This document shows positions 1 through 5,429 of a DNA stretch of 6,996 bases, one piece after another (positions within the stretch are counted from its first letter, which is position 1; the number at the start of each line of letters is the position of its first letter). The DNA is from Rubripirellula sp. GTDB lineage: Bacteria > Planctomycetota > Planctomycetia > Pirellulales > Pirellulaceae. Below the pieces are notes generated by a model. It saw nothing but the letters and a program-made list of their open reading frames with translations. It made no database searches and was not told the DNA's origin. The translations under genes were made by a program, and so were the position numbers. The DNA lies in contig JARFQX010000761.1 in the NCBI GenBank assembly GCA_029287555.1, forward strand, positions 1 through 6,996, in the 5' to 3' direction.

Positions 1-395
1 TCGTCATGCGACGGCTCATAGTCGGACGACTGATCGCCCTGGCGAGACCTGCCTCCACCTCCGCCGGAGGGCCCGCCGAGCATTTGCATTCGCTCGCAAA
101 CCACCCTCAGCTTGCTCCGCTTTTGTCCGTCCGTTTCCCAGGTATCCAGCTTGAGGCGTCCCTCCACGAGGATCGGGGAACCCTTGCCGAGATACTCGCT
201 GGCGACCTCGGCCGTCCGTCCCCACAGGGTGACATCGACAAAAGTCGTCTCGTCGACCCATTCGCCGCTGGAGTTCTTGCGTCGATCATTGACCGCCACA
301 CCCACATCGGTCACGGCGGTGCCTCCCGGGGTGTACTTCAACTCAATATCCCGGGTCAGATTTCCGACCAGAATCACTCGGTTGAAACTTGCCAT
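1..395 (-). CDS. ssb: Single-stranded DNA-binding protein, 3' end cut by the window
   Basis: SSB coats single-stranded DNA as a tetramer during replication, recombination and repair. The reading frame is open to the window edge and gives 131 residues. It starts MASFNRVILVGNLTRD, the classic SSB opening, followed by the OB-fold hallmarks: ELKYTPGGTAV (19-28), the DRRKNSSGEWVDETTFVDVTLWGRTAEVASEYLGKG region (38-72, shown by W46, F52, W58, G59) and the ILVEGRLKLDTW strand (75-86). After about residue 107 a Gly/Ser-rich linker begins (GGPSGGGGGRS), as expected before the acidic C-terminal tip, which lies beyond the window. The ATG at 395 is preceded by a GGGAG Shine-Dalgarno site 7 nt upstream. 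It lies 57 bp downstream of rpsF, the usual neighbour, and is probably co-transcribed with it. Identification is secure; only the C-terminus is unseen. Confidence 0.96.
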   Translation of the reverse strand, partial: MASFNRVILVGNLTRDIELKYTPGGTAVTDVGVAVNDRRKNSSGEWVDETTFVDVTLWGRTAEVASEYLGKGSPILVEGRLKLDTWETDGQKRSKLRVVCERMQMLGGPSGGGGGRSRQGDQSSDYEPSHD

Positions 396-402
396 TTCAT
401 CA

Positions 403-407
403 CTCCC
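403..407 (-). promoter_or_regulatory. Ribosome binding site of ssb
   Basis: GGGAG read on the minus strand, ending 7 nt before the ATG at 395. It fixes the ssb start over the overlapping out-of-frame ATG at 400. It is one of only two good Shine-Dalgarno sites in the window. Confidence 0.7.
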
Positions 408-452
408 GTTGGATTGAGTCTTGAAGCAAATGACCGCCCACGGCTCCGCTAC

Positions 453-872
453 TTAAGCCTCAACCGCGACCTGCTTGTCGGCACCGGCCTCTGCGTCGTC
501 GGAAGCACTCTCGGATTCGGCGTGTGACGAGAGCCTCACCGACTCACCACGCGCATTGGCCAGGATGGGTTCAATCAGACGGGGCTCGAGCTTGATCGTC
601 AAATGGCGCAGCACCGGCTCGCACAAGGCCAAGGCTCGGTCGAGCTTGGTCATGTCGACGCCCTCCATTTCGAAGTACGTCAACCAGTAGGTGCCCTTGA
701 TGTGTTTGTCGATTGGATAGGCCAGTTTCTGTTCCATCCACAATCGATTCACCAATACATTGCCACCGGCCTCGGTGACCATATCGCTGATCGTCTTGCT
801 GACGCCGCCAGGATCGCGTGCGTACTGGTTGCTGTCCAGAATCAATAGCGTTTCGTAAGTGTTCTTTGCCAC
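453..872 (-). CDS. rpsF: 30S ribosomal protein S6
   Basis: S6 is a small-subunit protein that binds the 16S rRNA central domain together with S18. From the GTG at 872 the protein is 139 residues and begins VAKNTYETLLILDSNQYARD. This matches the family's opening, where a Tyr-Glu pair lies a few residues from the start. Further S6 features are GGNVLVNRLWMEQKLAYPIDKHIKG (37-60), TYWLTYFEMEG (61-71) and the last helix/strand with EPVLRHLTIKLEPRL (85-99). After about residue 108 comes a Ser/Ala/Glu/Asp-rich tail, longer than the core family, as often seen in larger S6 proteins. An in-frame ATG at 926 would add 18 residues (MKETRQNVAVPRLRDPSI) that do not resemble S6, so I prefer GTG although its Shine-Dalgarno match (GAGAG, 11 nt away) is weak. 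It lies between pth and ssb. Confidence 0.93.
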   Translation of the reverse strand: MAKNTYETLLILDSNQYARDPGGVSKTISDMVTEAGGNVLVNRLWMEQKLAYPIDKHIKGTYWLTYFEMEGVDMTKLDRALALCEPVLRHLTIKLEPRLIEPILANARGESVRLSSHAESESASDDAEAGADKQVAVEA

Positions 873-940
873 GATTGAAGGGTCTCTCAGTCTTGGAACT
901 GCTACGTTTTGTCTTGTTTCTTTCATTCTTGCCGGGACGC

Positions 941-979
941 GGTGTTTCCGTCACGGTGTTTCCGTCACGGTGTTTCCGT
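941..979. repeat. 14-bp tandem repeat, 2.8 copies, in the rpsF leader
   Basis: The unit GGTGTTTCCGTCAC is repeated exactly at 941-954 and 955-968, with an 11-base third copy at 969-979. It lies in the pth-rpsF gap, about 70-107 nt upstream of the preferred rpsF start. Read in the direction of rpsF transcription, each unit contains ACGG-AAACA-CCGT, able to form a 4-bp hairpin, and alternates with CCGT-G-ACGG. It may be simple slippage, or part of a structured leader. Confidence 0.85.
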
Positions 980-1069
980 TTCCCGACAATCCGTTGATGT
1001 TTGTTAGCCGCCAGGCCGATCCGATGACTTGCCCGCTGCTACGAGGCTCATCCTGATTGTGGCCCGACT

Positions 1070-1738
1070 CTAACCATTCGTTTCACCGTCCTCTCCCGAG
1101 GGATTGGACTTCGCTGCGTCAACCGCGGTGTCGCGTCCACGATTGTCACTTCGTTTGTCTCGCTTCTTGCCTGCCCCGGGATCTGCGTTGTATCGGTTCA
1201 TCACGTATCCGATGCCGTGAAGGGACCAATCTAACGCTCCGGAAGCTGCCCTCGAGATCGCCTGTTCGATATCAGGTTGTTCGCTCGGTGCAAACTTGCC
1301 CAGGACGTAATCGGCCGCTTGCCATCCTTGTGGTGGTCGCCCGATTCCAATTCGCAGCCTGGCAATTTGATCGGTTCCCAGGTGACGAATGATATCGGCA
1401 AGTCCTTTCTGGCCGCCTGCCGAACCTCCAGGTCGAAATCGAACTCGCCCCGGTGGTAAATCGAGATCGTCGCAAATCACCAGTACGTCTTCAGGGGACA
1501 GTTTATAGAAGTCACACGCTTTTCGCACGCTCTTTCCACTGGCATTCATGTAGGTCTGCGGGCACAAAACCACCAGTTTCTCACCTGCAAGACCCTCGGC
1601 GACCTCACCCTCGAAGCGACTTCTGACCGTGTCGGCATGGATCATCGCCGCGACCTTCGAGGCGACCATGAACCCGATATTGTGCCGTGTTTGCTCGTAA
1701 CGACGACCTGGATTGCCCAGCCCTACGATCAACTTCAT
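1070..1738 (-). CDS. pth: Peptidyl-tRNA hydrolase (Pth family)
   Basis: Pth cleaves the ester bond of peptidyl-tRNAs that drop off ribosomes, recycling tRNA in the cytoplasm. The 222-residue product opens MKLIVGLGNPGRRYEQTRHNIGF, giving the conserved Asn9 and the catalytic His19 (E. coli His20). QTYMNASG (61-68) supplies Asn65 (E. coli Asn68), and ICDDLDLPPG (88-97) supplies Asp90 (E. coli Asp93). GGSAGGQKGLADI (104-116), RLRIGIGRP (127-135) and DYVLGKF (143-149) complete the fold. The E. coli Asn114 position, usually in GGHNGL, reads GGQKGL here, so it is Lys111. The core ends near residue 185. A charged tail of about 37 residues (KKRDKRSDNRGRD and onward) makes the protein longer than the usual 185-195. 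It starts 65 bp after the rplY stop with no strong Shine-Dalgarno site, and is probably in the rplY-pth-rpsF-ssb operon. Confidence 0.96.
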   Translation of the reverse strand: MKLIVGLGNPGRRYEQTRHNIGFMVASKVAAMIHADTVRSRFEGEVAEGLAGEKLVVLCPQTYMNASGKSVRKACDFYKLSPEDVLVICDDLDLPPGRVRFRPGGSAGGQKGLADIIRHLGTDQIARLRIGIGRPPQGWQAADYVLGKFAPSEQPDIEQAISRAASGALDWSLHGIGYVMNRYNADPGAGKKRDKRSDNRGRDTAVDAAKSNPSGEDGETNG

Positions 1739-1803
1739 GGTCGTTCAGCTTCATGGCCGCCGCAATTCACCGCATCACCGTCAACAAAGCTCCCGATGGA
1801 CGC

Positions 1804-2433
1804 TCAGTCTTCTCCCTCCTCTGTGCTCTCACCACCTTTGGAAATCAATTCCGGTTCCTCTCCGGCACCCTCCTCGCCGACTTCCTCAAGCTGCTCCTTC
1901 GGCTCTTCGACGTGGGCGACCACCGTCTCGGGCGGTGTGACCAACTCGACGCCCTCGGGCAACTCCAAGTCTCCGGCGGTGAGGTGTCCCCCGATGTGCA
2001 GATCCGACACATTCAGAACGAGCTGATCGGGGATTTTGCCGGCGGGACAACGAATATCGACCGCGTGCAGATTCTCGAGCAAAACGCCTCCCTCTCGCAG
2101 TCCGGCCGCCTCGCCTTGCTGGTAAATCGGCACCGTCACCTCGACCAATTCCTTGAGGTTGACTCGCACGAGATCCAAATGCAGCACCTCAATCCCTAGC
2201 GGATCATACTGAACCTCTCGCACCAAAGCCGTATCTTTGACGTCTCCAGTCAAGGTCACCGTCTGGCTGTGGTGCCGCAGCATGGCTTGCACCTGGGTCT
2301 CGGAAACCGAAAGGTGGGACGTTTCCTCCCCGTGACCGTAAAGAACCACAGGGACCCGACCGGCCTGCCTCAACCGCCGTGATGCGGCCGTTCCCATCTT
2401 TTCTCGATTCTCGACTTCAAGCACGTCGGCCAT
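1804..2433 (-). CDS. rplY: 50S ribosomal protein L25, long TL5/CTC form
   Basis: L25 binds 5S rRNA in the large subunit. From ATG 2433 the product is 209 residues. The N-terminal L25 domain (about 1-93) carries AASRRLRQAGRVPVVLYGHG (16-35) and VREVQYDPLGIEVLHLDLVRV (71-91), the typical 5S-binding domain pattern. The C-terminal TL5-type beta domain (about 94-178) carries the VEVTVPI strand, EGGVLLENLHAVDIRCPAGKIPDQLVLNVSDLHIGGHL (key parts 115-151) and LPEGVELVTPPETVVAHV. An acidic tail (176-209, rich in Glu/Gly) follows, as is common in this long form. A TTG at 2451 could extend the frame by six residues, but those bases contain the Shine-Dalgarno-like AGGG that serves ATG 2433, so the ATG is preferred. 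It appears to be the first gene of the minus-strand operon and is divergent from the cytochrome gene. Confidence 0.95.
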   Translation of the reverse strand: MADVLEVENREKMGTAASRRLRQAGRVPVVLYGHGEETSHLSVSETQVQAMLRHHSQTVTLTGDVKDTALVREVQYDPLGIEVLHLDLVRVNLKELVEVTVPIYQQGEAAGLREGGVLLENLHAVDIRCPAGKIPDQLVLNVSDLHIGGHLTAGDLELPEGVELVTPPETVVAHVEEPKEQLEEVGEEGAGEEPELISKGGESTEEGED

Positions 2434-2441
2434 CGACTTTA

Positions 2442-2445
2442 CCCT
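2442..2445 (-). promoter_or_regulatory. Ribosome binding site of rplY
   Basis: AGGG within GGGTAGGG on the minus strand, 8 nt before ATG 2433. This decides the start in favour of ATG over the TTG at 2451. Confidence 0.6.
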
Positions 2446-2495
2446 ACCCAAACACTGCTATTTGACTTGTTTTCGCCATCCAAACAATCACCGTG

Positions 2496-2526
2496 GGCAG
2501 CACTGCTGCTGCCGCGGCGAAGCGGC
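2496..2526. repeat. Two adjacent GC-rich inverted repeats upstream of rplY
   Basis: GGCAGCA (2496-2502) and TGCTGCC (2507-2513) form a perfect 7-bp stem with a 4-base loop. GCCGC (2511-2515) and GCGGC (2522-2526) form a second 5-bp stem with a 6-base loop. They share three bases, so in RNA they would compete. They lie 63-93 bp before the rplY start and could fold in its leader. No T-tract follows, so an intrinsic terminator is unlikely. Confidence 0.55.
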
Positions 2527-2642
2527 TAAGTATGGCGTAACAACCCGGTTCCGCAAGGCCAAAGGCGAACCCAATTCATGACTGGGCGCACGCGTTGCCC
2601 GCTCGCCGCCCGACCCTTCCGTTTTCCGACACCATGAATGGC

Positions 2643-2661
2643 GGGTGGCCCCCAGCCACCC
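2643..2661. repeat. Perfect 7-bp hairpin, GGGTGGC/GCCACCC
   Basis: GGGTGGC (2643-2649), a CCCCA loop and GCCACCC (2655-2661) make a perfect GC-rich stem. No T-run follows on either strand. Its compact self-complementary form resembles intergenic palindromes that recur across genomes, but a single copy in this window cannot show that. Confidence 0.55.
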
Positions 2662-2711
2662 CGGAGGAGCCAGCGGGATGATCGGACGACAAAGCCGCAC
2701 GCAAAAGCGAT

Positions 2712-2739
2712 TTGCCCAGTCGCGGCTTACCGATAGAAT
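2712..2739 (+). promoter_or_regulatory. Candidate sigma70-like promoter for the cytochrome/DUF1552 module
   Basis: TTGCCC (2712-2717, four of six matches to the -35 consensus), a 16-bp spacer and TAGAAT (2734-2739, five of six matches to the -10). The start of transcription would fall near 2746, giving a leader of about 217 nt before ATG 2963. This rests on consensus matching alone; planctomycete promoters are poorly defined. Confidence 0.35.
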
Positions 2740-2760
2740 GGGTTAGTCCTCCAACTACCC
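2740..2760. promoter_or_regulatory. Imperfect inverted repeat at the predicted transcription start
   Basis: GGGT(T)AGT at 2740-2747 pairs with ACTACCC at 2754-2760: seven base pairs with one bulged T and a 6-base loop. It directly follows the candidate -10 box, a position where a repressor operator or a 5'-end stabilising hairpin could act. Neither role can be shown from the sequence. Confidence 0.3.
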
Positions 2761-2855
2761 TTCAATGCGCGTAAGTGCAGACTGCCCGATAACTTGGGGC
2801 AATTTGCATGCATTGACCCGCCCAGTCCCCCCCTTGATTCATTCGGTTGCGACGA

Positions 2856-2895
2856 TTCGCAGTGTCCGACGCAACTTCGCAGTGCCCGACACAAC
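2856..2895. repeat. 20-bp tandem direct repeat, two copies
   Basis: Copy one spans 2856-2875 and copy two 2876-2895, head to tail with no spacer and 18 of 20 identical bases (differences at 2865/2885 and 2871/2891). The core is TTCGCAGTG-CCGAC-CAAC. Upstream, GTTGCG at 2846-2851 is complementary to CGCAAC at 2870-2875, so the first copy can also close a hairpin. It lies 67-107 bp before the start of the cytochrome gene, inside its presumed leader. Confidence 0.8.
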
Positions 2896-2962
2896 GGAGC
2901 CAGTCGGCCGGTATTTGCCTGAGTGCAATCGCCACCGTGGATCTCGCGAACGCACATCTTCT

Positions 2963-5293
2963 ATGAAAAGCATTCTTCTCTCCTGGATCGGCTCGGTCTG
3001 CCTAGTGACTTCTCTCGGCGTCGCCCGAGGCGCCGAGACCGCCGAATCGATGAGGAAGCGTGGCGAGGAGATTTACCGACAGGCGTGCCTGGACTGTCAT
3101 GGCGAGAACGGAGAAGGGGTCGAAGATCAGTATGCCGATCCGCTGGTCGGGGACTTGACCGTTGGGGGCCTCAGCGAACTGATCGCCGAGACGATGCCGG
3201 AAGGAGATCCGGAGGATTGTGTTGGTGAAGACGCCGAGGCCGTTGCCCACTACGTCCACTACAACTTCTACAGCGACGCCGCCCAAGTTCGAAATCGACC
3301 ACCTCGCGTCTCCCTGGCGCGACTTACCGGAGAACAACTGCGGCAGAGTCTGGCGGATCTTTACGGTCACTTTGAGGGCGACGCGTGGGTTGAAGACAAG
3401 ACCGGCGTTGAAGCGGATTACTTTGATGGAAGTCGCTGGTCGAAAGACAAGTTAAAGATCGAGCGAATCGATCCGGTGATTGATTTTGACTTTGGCAAAG
3501 AAAGTCCAGGGGAAGGGATTGGTGCCGAAGCCTTCTACGTTCTATGGTCGGGCTCGCTGAGGGTTGAGCGTTCAGGTCGTTACGAGCTTGTTCTTCGCAG
3601 CACGTTATCTTGCATGCTGAAGTTTGGCGCGCGGGACCGTGAATTAGTCAACAACCACGTTCAATCGGAAGGCAAGGAAGAATTCCGCCGTTCGATCTAC
3701 CTGACGGCAGGTCGGGTCTATCCTTTCACACTCGAGTTCATCCAACGCAAGCGAAAGACCGAGCAGCCGCCGGCCAGGATTTCGCTCTCGTGGGTTCCGC
3801 CGGGCGGCGTGGAAGAGATCATTCCGAATCGGAATCTCGTGCCTACCAGAATGCCCTCGACCTTCTCGCTGCAGACCAAGCTTCCACCCGACGATCGGAG
3901 CTACGGCTACGAGCGGGGCACGTCGATCAACCGCCAATGGGACACATCAACGACGGAGGCCGCCGTCGAGTTCGCCGAGACTGCGATCACCGAACTCTAT
4001 CCGCGTTACCGCCGCCACCACCGCGACGAGCCAGACGAGAATCGCGCGAAGCTTCGCGGCTTCTTGGAGGAAATCGTTGCGACAGCTTTCCGGGGGCCGC
4101 TCGACGAGCCCACACGCAAGCGTTACATCGACAACCAACTTGAGCTGGCCGAAGACGATGGGGAGGCGATCAAACGTTCGCTGTTGATCTCCCTCAAGTC
4201 GCCACGATTCCTCTACCCCTCATTGGATGCGGACCGTCGTGCGAGCCAGCGGATCGCCAATCGGCTCGCTCTGTTTCTTTTCGATTCCTTGCCGGCCGAT
4301 GAGTGGCTGCTGAAGCAGATCGAACAGGACAAATTGGTTGACGAATCGTCGGTGGATCAGGCGGCGCGCAAGATGGTTCGTGACTATCGCTGCCGCGCCA
4401 AGCTACGATCATTTCTTCTCAACTGGTTTGACTTGGCCGAGGCGGAGGAACTAAGCAAGGACCAGGAGTTGTTCCCTGGCTTCGACGCAGCGCTCGTGCA
4501 AGATCTTCATCATTCGTTTGATGCTTTTGTGGATGCCGTTGTGTGGAGTGAGGGAAGCGACTTCCGTCAACTTCTCCAGGCCGACTGGACGATGACGAAC
4601 AAGCGGCTGGAAAGTTTCTATGGATCATCTTGGGCACCGGCCGACTCCAATGCGTCGGACGGGAATCGCTCGGTCGTCAAGCGTTCGGTCAACGATGGGG
4701 ATGTGCACGTCGGCGCGCTAACCCACCCGCTGTTGCTGAGTCATTTGTCGTATCACCGGACCAGCTCACCCATTCACCGCGGCGTTTTCTTGACGCGTTA
4801 CACACTCGGCCGTGTGCTGCGTCCGCCGAACGCGGCCTTTACACCCCTAAATCCCGACTTGCACCCGAATCTGACGACGCGACAACGTGTCGAGCTGCAA
4901 ACGGGCGAAGTCAATTGTCAGGTCTGTCATCAGAAGATCAATTCGCTGGGCTTCGCACTGGAGAGTTTTGACGCGACCGGCCGATTCAGGGAAACGGAAC
5001 GCGAGCAACCGATCGATGCCAGCGGCAGCTACGTGACTCGCGCCGGCGAGCAAATTGAATTTCGTGGCGCCAGGGAACTCGGTGACTTCCTTGCCTCGAG
5101 CGAGGACTGTCACCGGGCCTTTGTCGAGTCCGCCTTTGAGCACTTCGTCAAGCAACCGATCGCCGCCTTCGGTGCTGACGTGTCGGATCGGCTGACTCAG
5201 TCGTTTCGAGAAAACGGCTTCAACATTCAAGAATTGATCGTGTCGATCGCCAAGATCGCCGCGACCCCGCCTACGGCCCCCCCCAGCACTTAG
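2963..5293 (+). CDS. Exported cytochrome c / DUF1592-DUF1588-DUF1585 protein with a PA14-like segment
   Basis: The predicted product is 776 residues. A signal peptide (1-24: MKSILLSWIGSVCLVTSLG, cleavage near ARGA/ETAES) sends it out of the cytoplasm. A cytochrome c domain (about 30-105) has haem site C42-L-D-C45-H46 and probable axial Met78 in MPEGDPEDC. RLTGEQLRQSLADLYG (120-135) looks like a DUF1587 remnant. Residues 148-295 resemble PA14: YVLWSGSLRVERSGRYELVLRS (192-213), ISLSW, then an NRNLVP exit. DUF1595 follows (about 335-418, AFRGPL at 375-380), then DUF1592 (428-555, RIANRLALFLFDSLPADEWL), DUF1588 (580-678, GALTHPLLLSHLSYHRTSSP, HRGVFL, second haem-like C652-Q-V-C655-H656, LGFALESFDATG) and DUF1585 (684-766). 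ATG 2963 starts the signal peptide; an in-frame extension to 2765 shows nothing protein-like. There is no clear Shine-Dalgarno site. It probably transfers electrons in the periplasm with the downstream DUF1552 partner; the substrate is unknown. Confidence 0.9.
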   Translation: MKSILLSWIGSVCLVTSLGVARGAETAESMRKRGEEIYRQACLDCHGENGEGVEDQYADPLVGDLTVGGLSELIAETMPEGDPEDCVGEDAEAVAHYVHYNFYSDAAQVRNRPPRVSLARLTGEQLRQSLADLYGHFEGDAWVEDKTGVEADYFDGSRWSKDKLKIERIDPVIDFDFGKESPGEGIGAEAFYVLWSGSLRVERSGRYELVLRSTLSCMLKFGARDRELVNNHVQSEGKEEFRRSIYLTAGRVYPFTLEFIQRKRKTEQPPARISLSWVPPGGVEEIIPNRNLVPTRMPSTFSLQTKLPPDDRSYGYERGTSINRQWDTSTTEAAVEFAETAITELYPRYRRHHRDEPDENRAKLRGFLEEIVATAFRGPLDEPTRKRYIDNQLELAEDDGEAIKRSLLISLKSPRFLYPSLDADRRASQRIANRLALFLFDSLPADEWLLKQIEQDKLVDESSVDQAARKMVRDYRCRAKLRSFLLNWFDLAEAEELSKDQELFPGFDAALVQDLHHSFDAFVDAVVWSEGSDFRQLLQADWTMTNKRLESFYGSSWAPADSNASDGNRSVVKRSVNDGDVHVGALTHPLLLSHLSYHRTSSPIHRGVFLTRYTLGRVLRPPNAAFTPLNPDLHPNLTTRQRVELQTGEVNCQVCHQKINSLGFALESFDATGRFRETEREQPIDASGSYVTRAGEQIEFRGARELGDFLASSEDCHRAFVESAFEHFVKQPIAAFGADVSDRLTQSFRENGFNIQELIVSIAKIAATPPTAPPST

Positions 5294-5429
5294 ACCTGAC
5301 CGCTACCGGTATCATGGTTTAGCATCAACCAGTTCGAGCCCACCTTTAACCTCCCGCCCCACCCTTTCACCTCTCACCTTGGACCCACCAGAAATGAACA
5401 CGAAGGCCAACCAGTCCGGAACGACCAGC

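Larger units (their letters stand above)
2434..2962. other. Divergent intergenic region, no credible gene
   Basis: These 529 bp separate the minus-strand rplY operon from the plus-strand cytochrome gene. Small open frames on both strands (for example 2488-2700 minus and 2727-2957 minus) are short, rich in Arg/Cys/Pro, and show no family motif, so they look non-coding. I found no tRNA-like cloverleaf or T-rich terminator. The region holds hairpins at 2496-2526 and 2643-2661, a rightward promoter candidate, an inverted repeat at 2740-2760 and a 20-bp duplication at 2856-2895. It should contain the control sites for both transcription units. Confidence 0.7.

Noticed and set aside
6..527. Plus-strand open frame of 173 codons
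   Set aside because: It is antisense to ssb and the end of rpsF, both firmly identified; the product has no recognisable motif.
941..979. CRISPR-like array
   Set aside because: The copies abut with no spacers, the unit is 14 bp, and no cas-like gene is present; it is a simple tandem repeat.
1687..2199. Plus-strand open frame of 170 codons
   Set aside because: Antisense to rplY and the start of pth; a by-product of codon bias in the real genes.
2434..2451. TTG start for rplY at 2451
   Set aside because: ATG 2433 has an AGGG site at 8 nt, which lies inside the would-be extension, and the ATG product starts like other L25 proteins.
2530..2562. Minus-strand promoter for rplY (TTGCGG near 2562 and TACTTA downstream)
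   Set aside because: The -10 matches only two of six consensus bases, so the match is no better than chance.
2643..2661. Intrinsic terminator
   Set aside because: The stem is strong, but no T-run follows it on either strand and no gene ends beside it.
2765..2962. In-frame extension of the cytochrome gene by 66 residues upstream of ATG 2963
   Set aside because: It would bury the signal peptide inside the protein, its sequence shows no family motif, and it runs through the 20-bp tandem repeat; ATG 2963 gives a proper signal peptide.
4847..5230. Minus-strand open frame of 127 codons
   Set aside because: Antisense to the conserved DUF1588/DUF1585 part of the cytochrome protein; no motif of its own.
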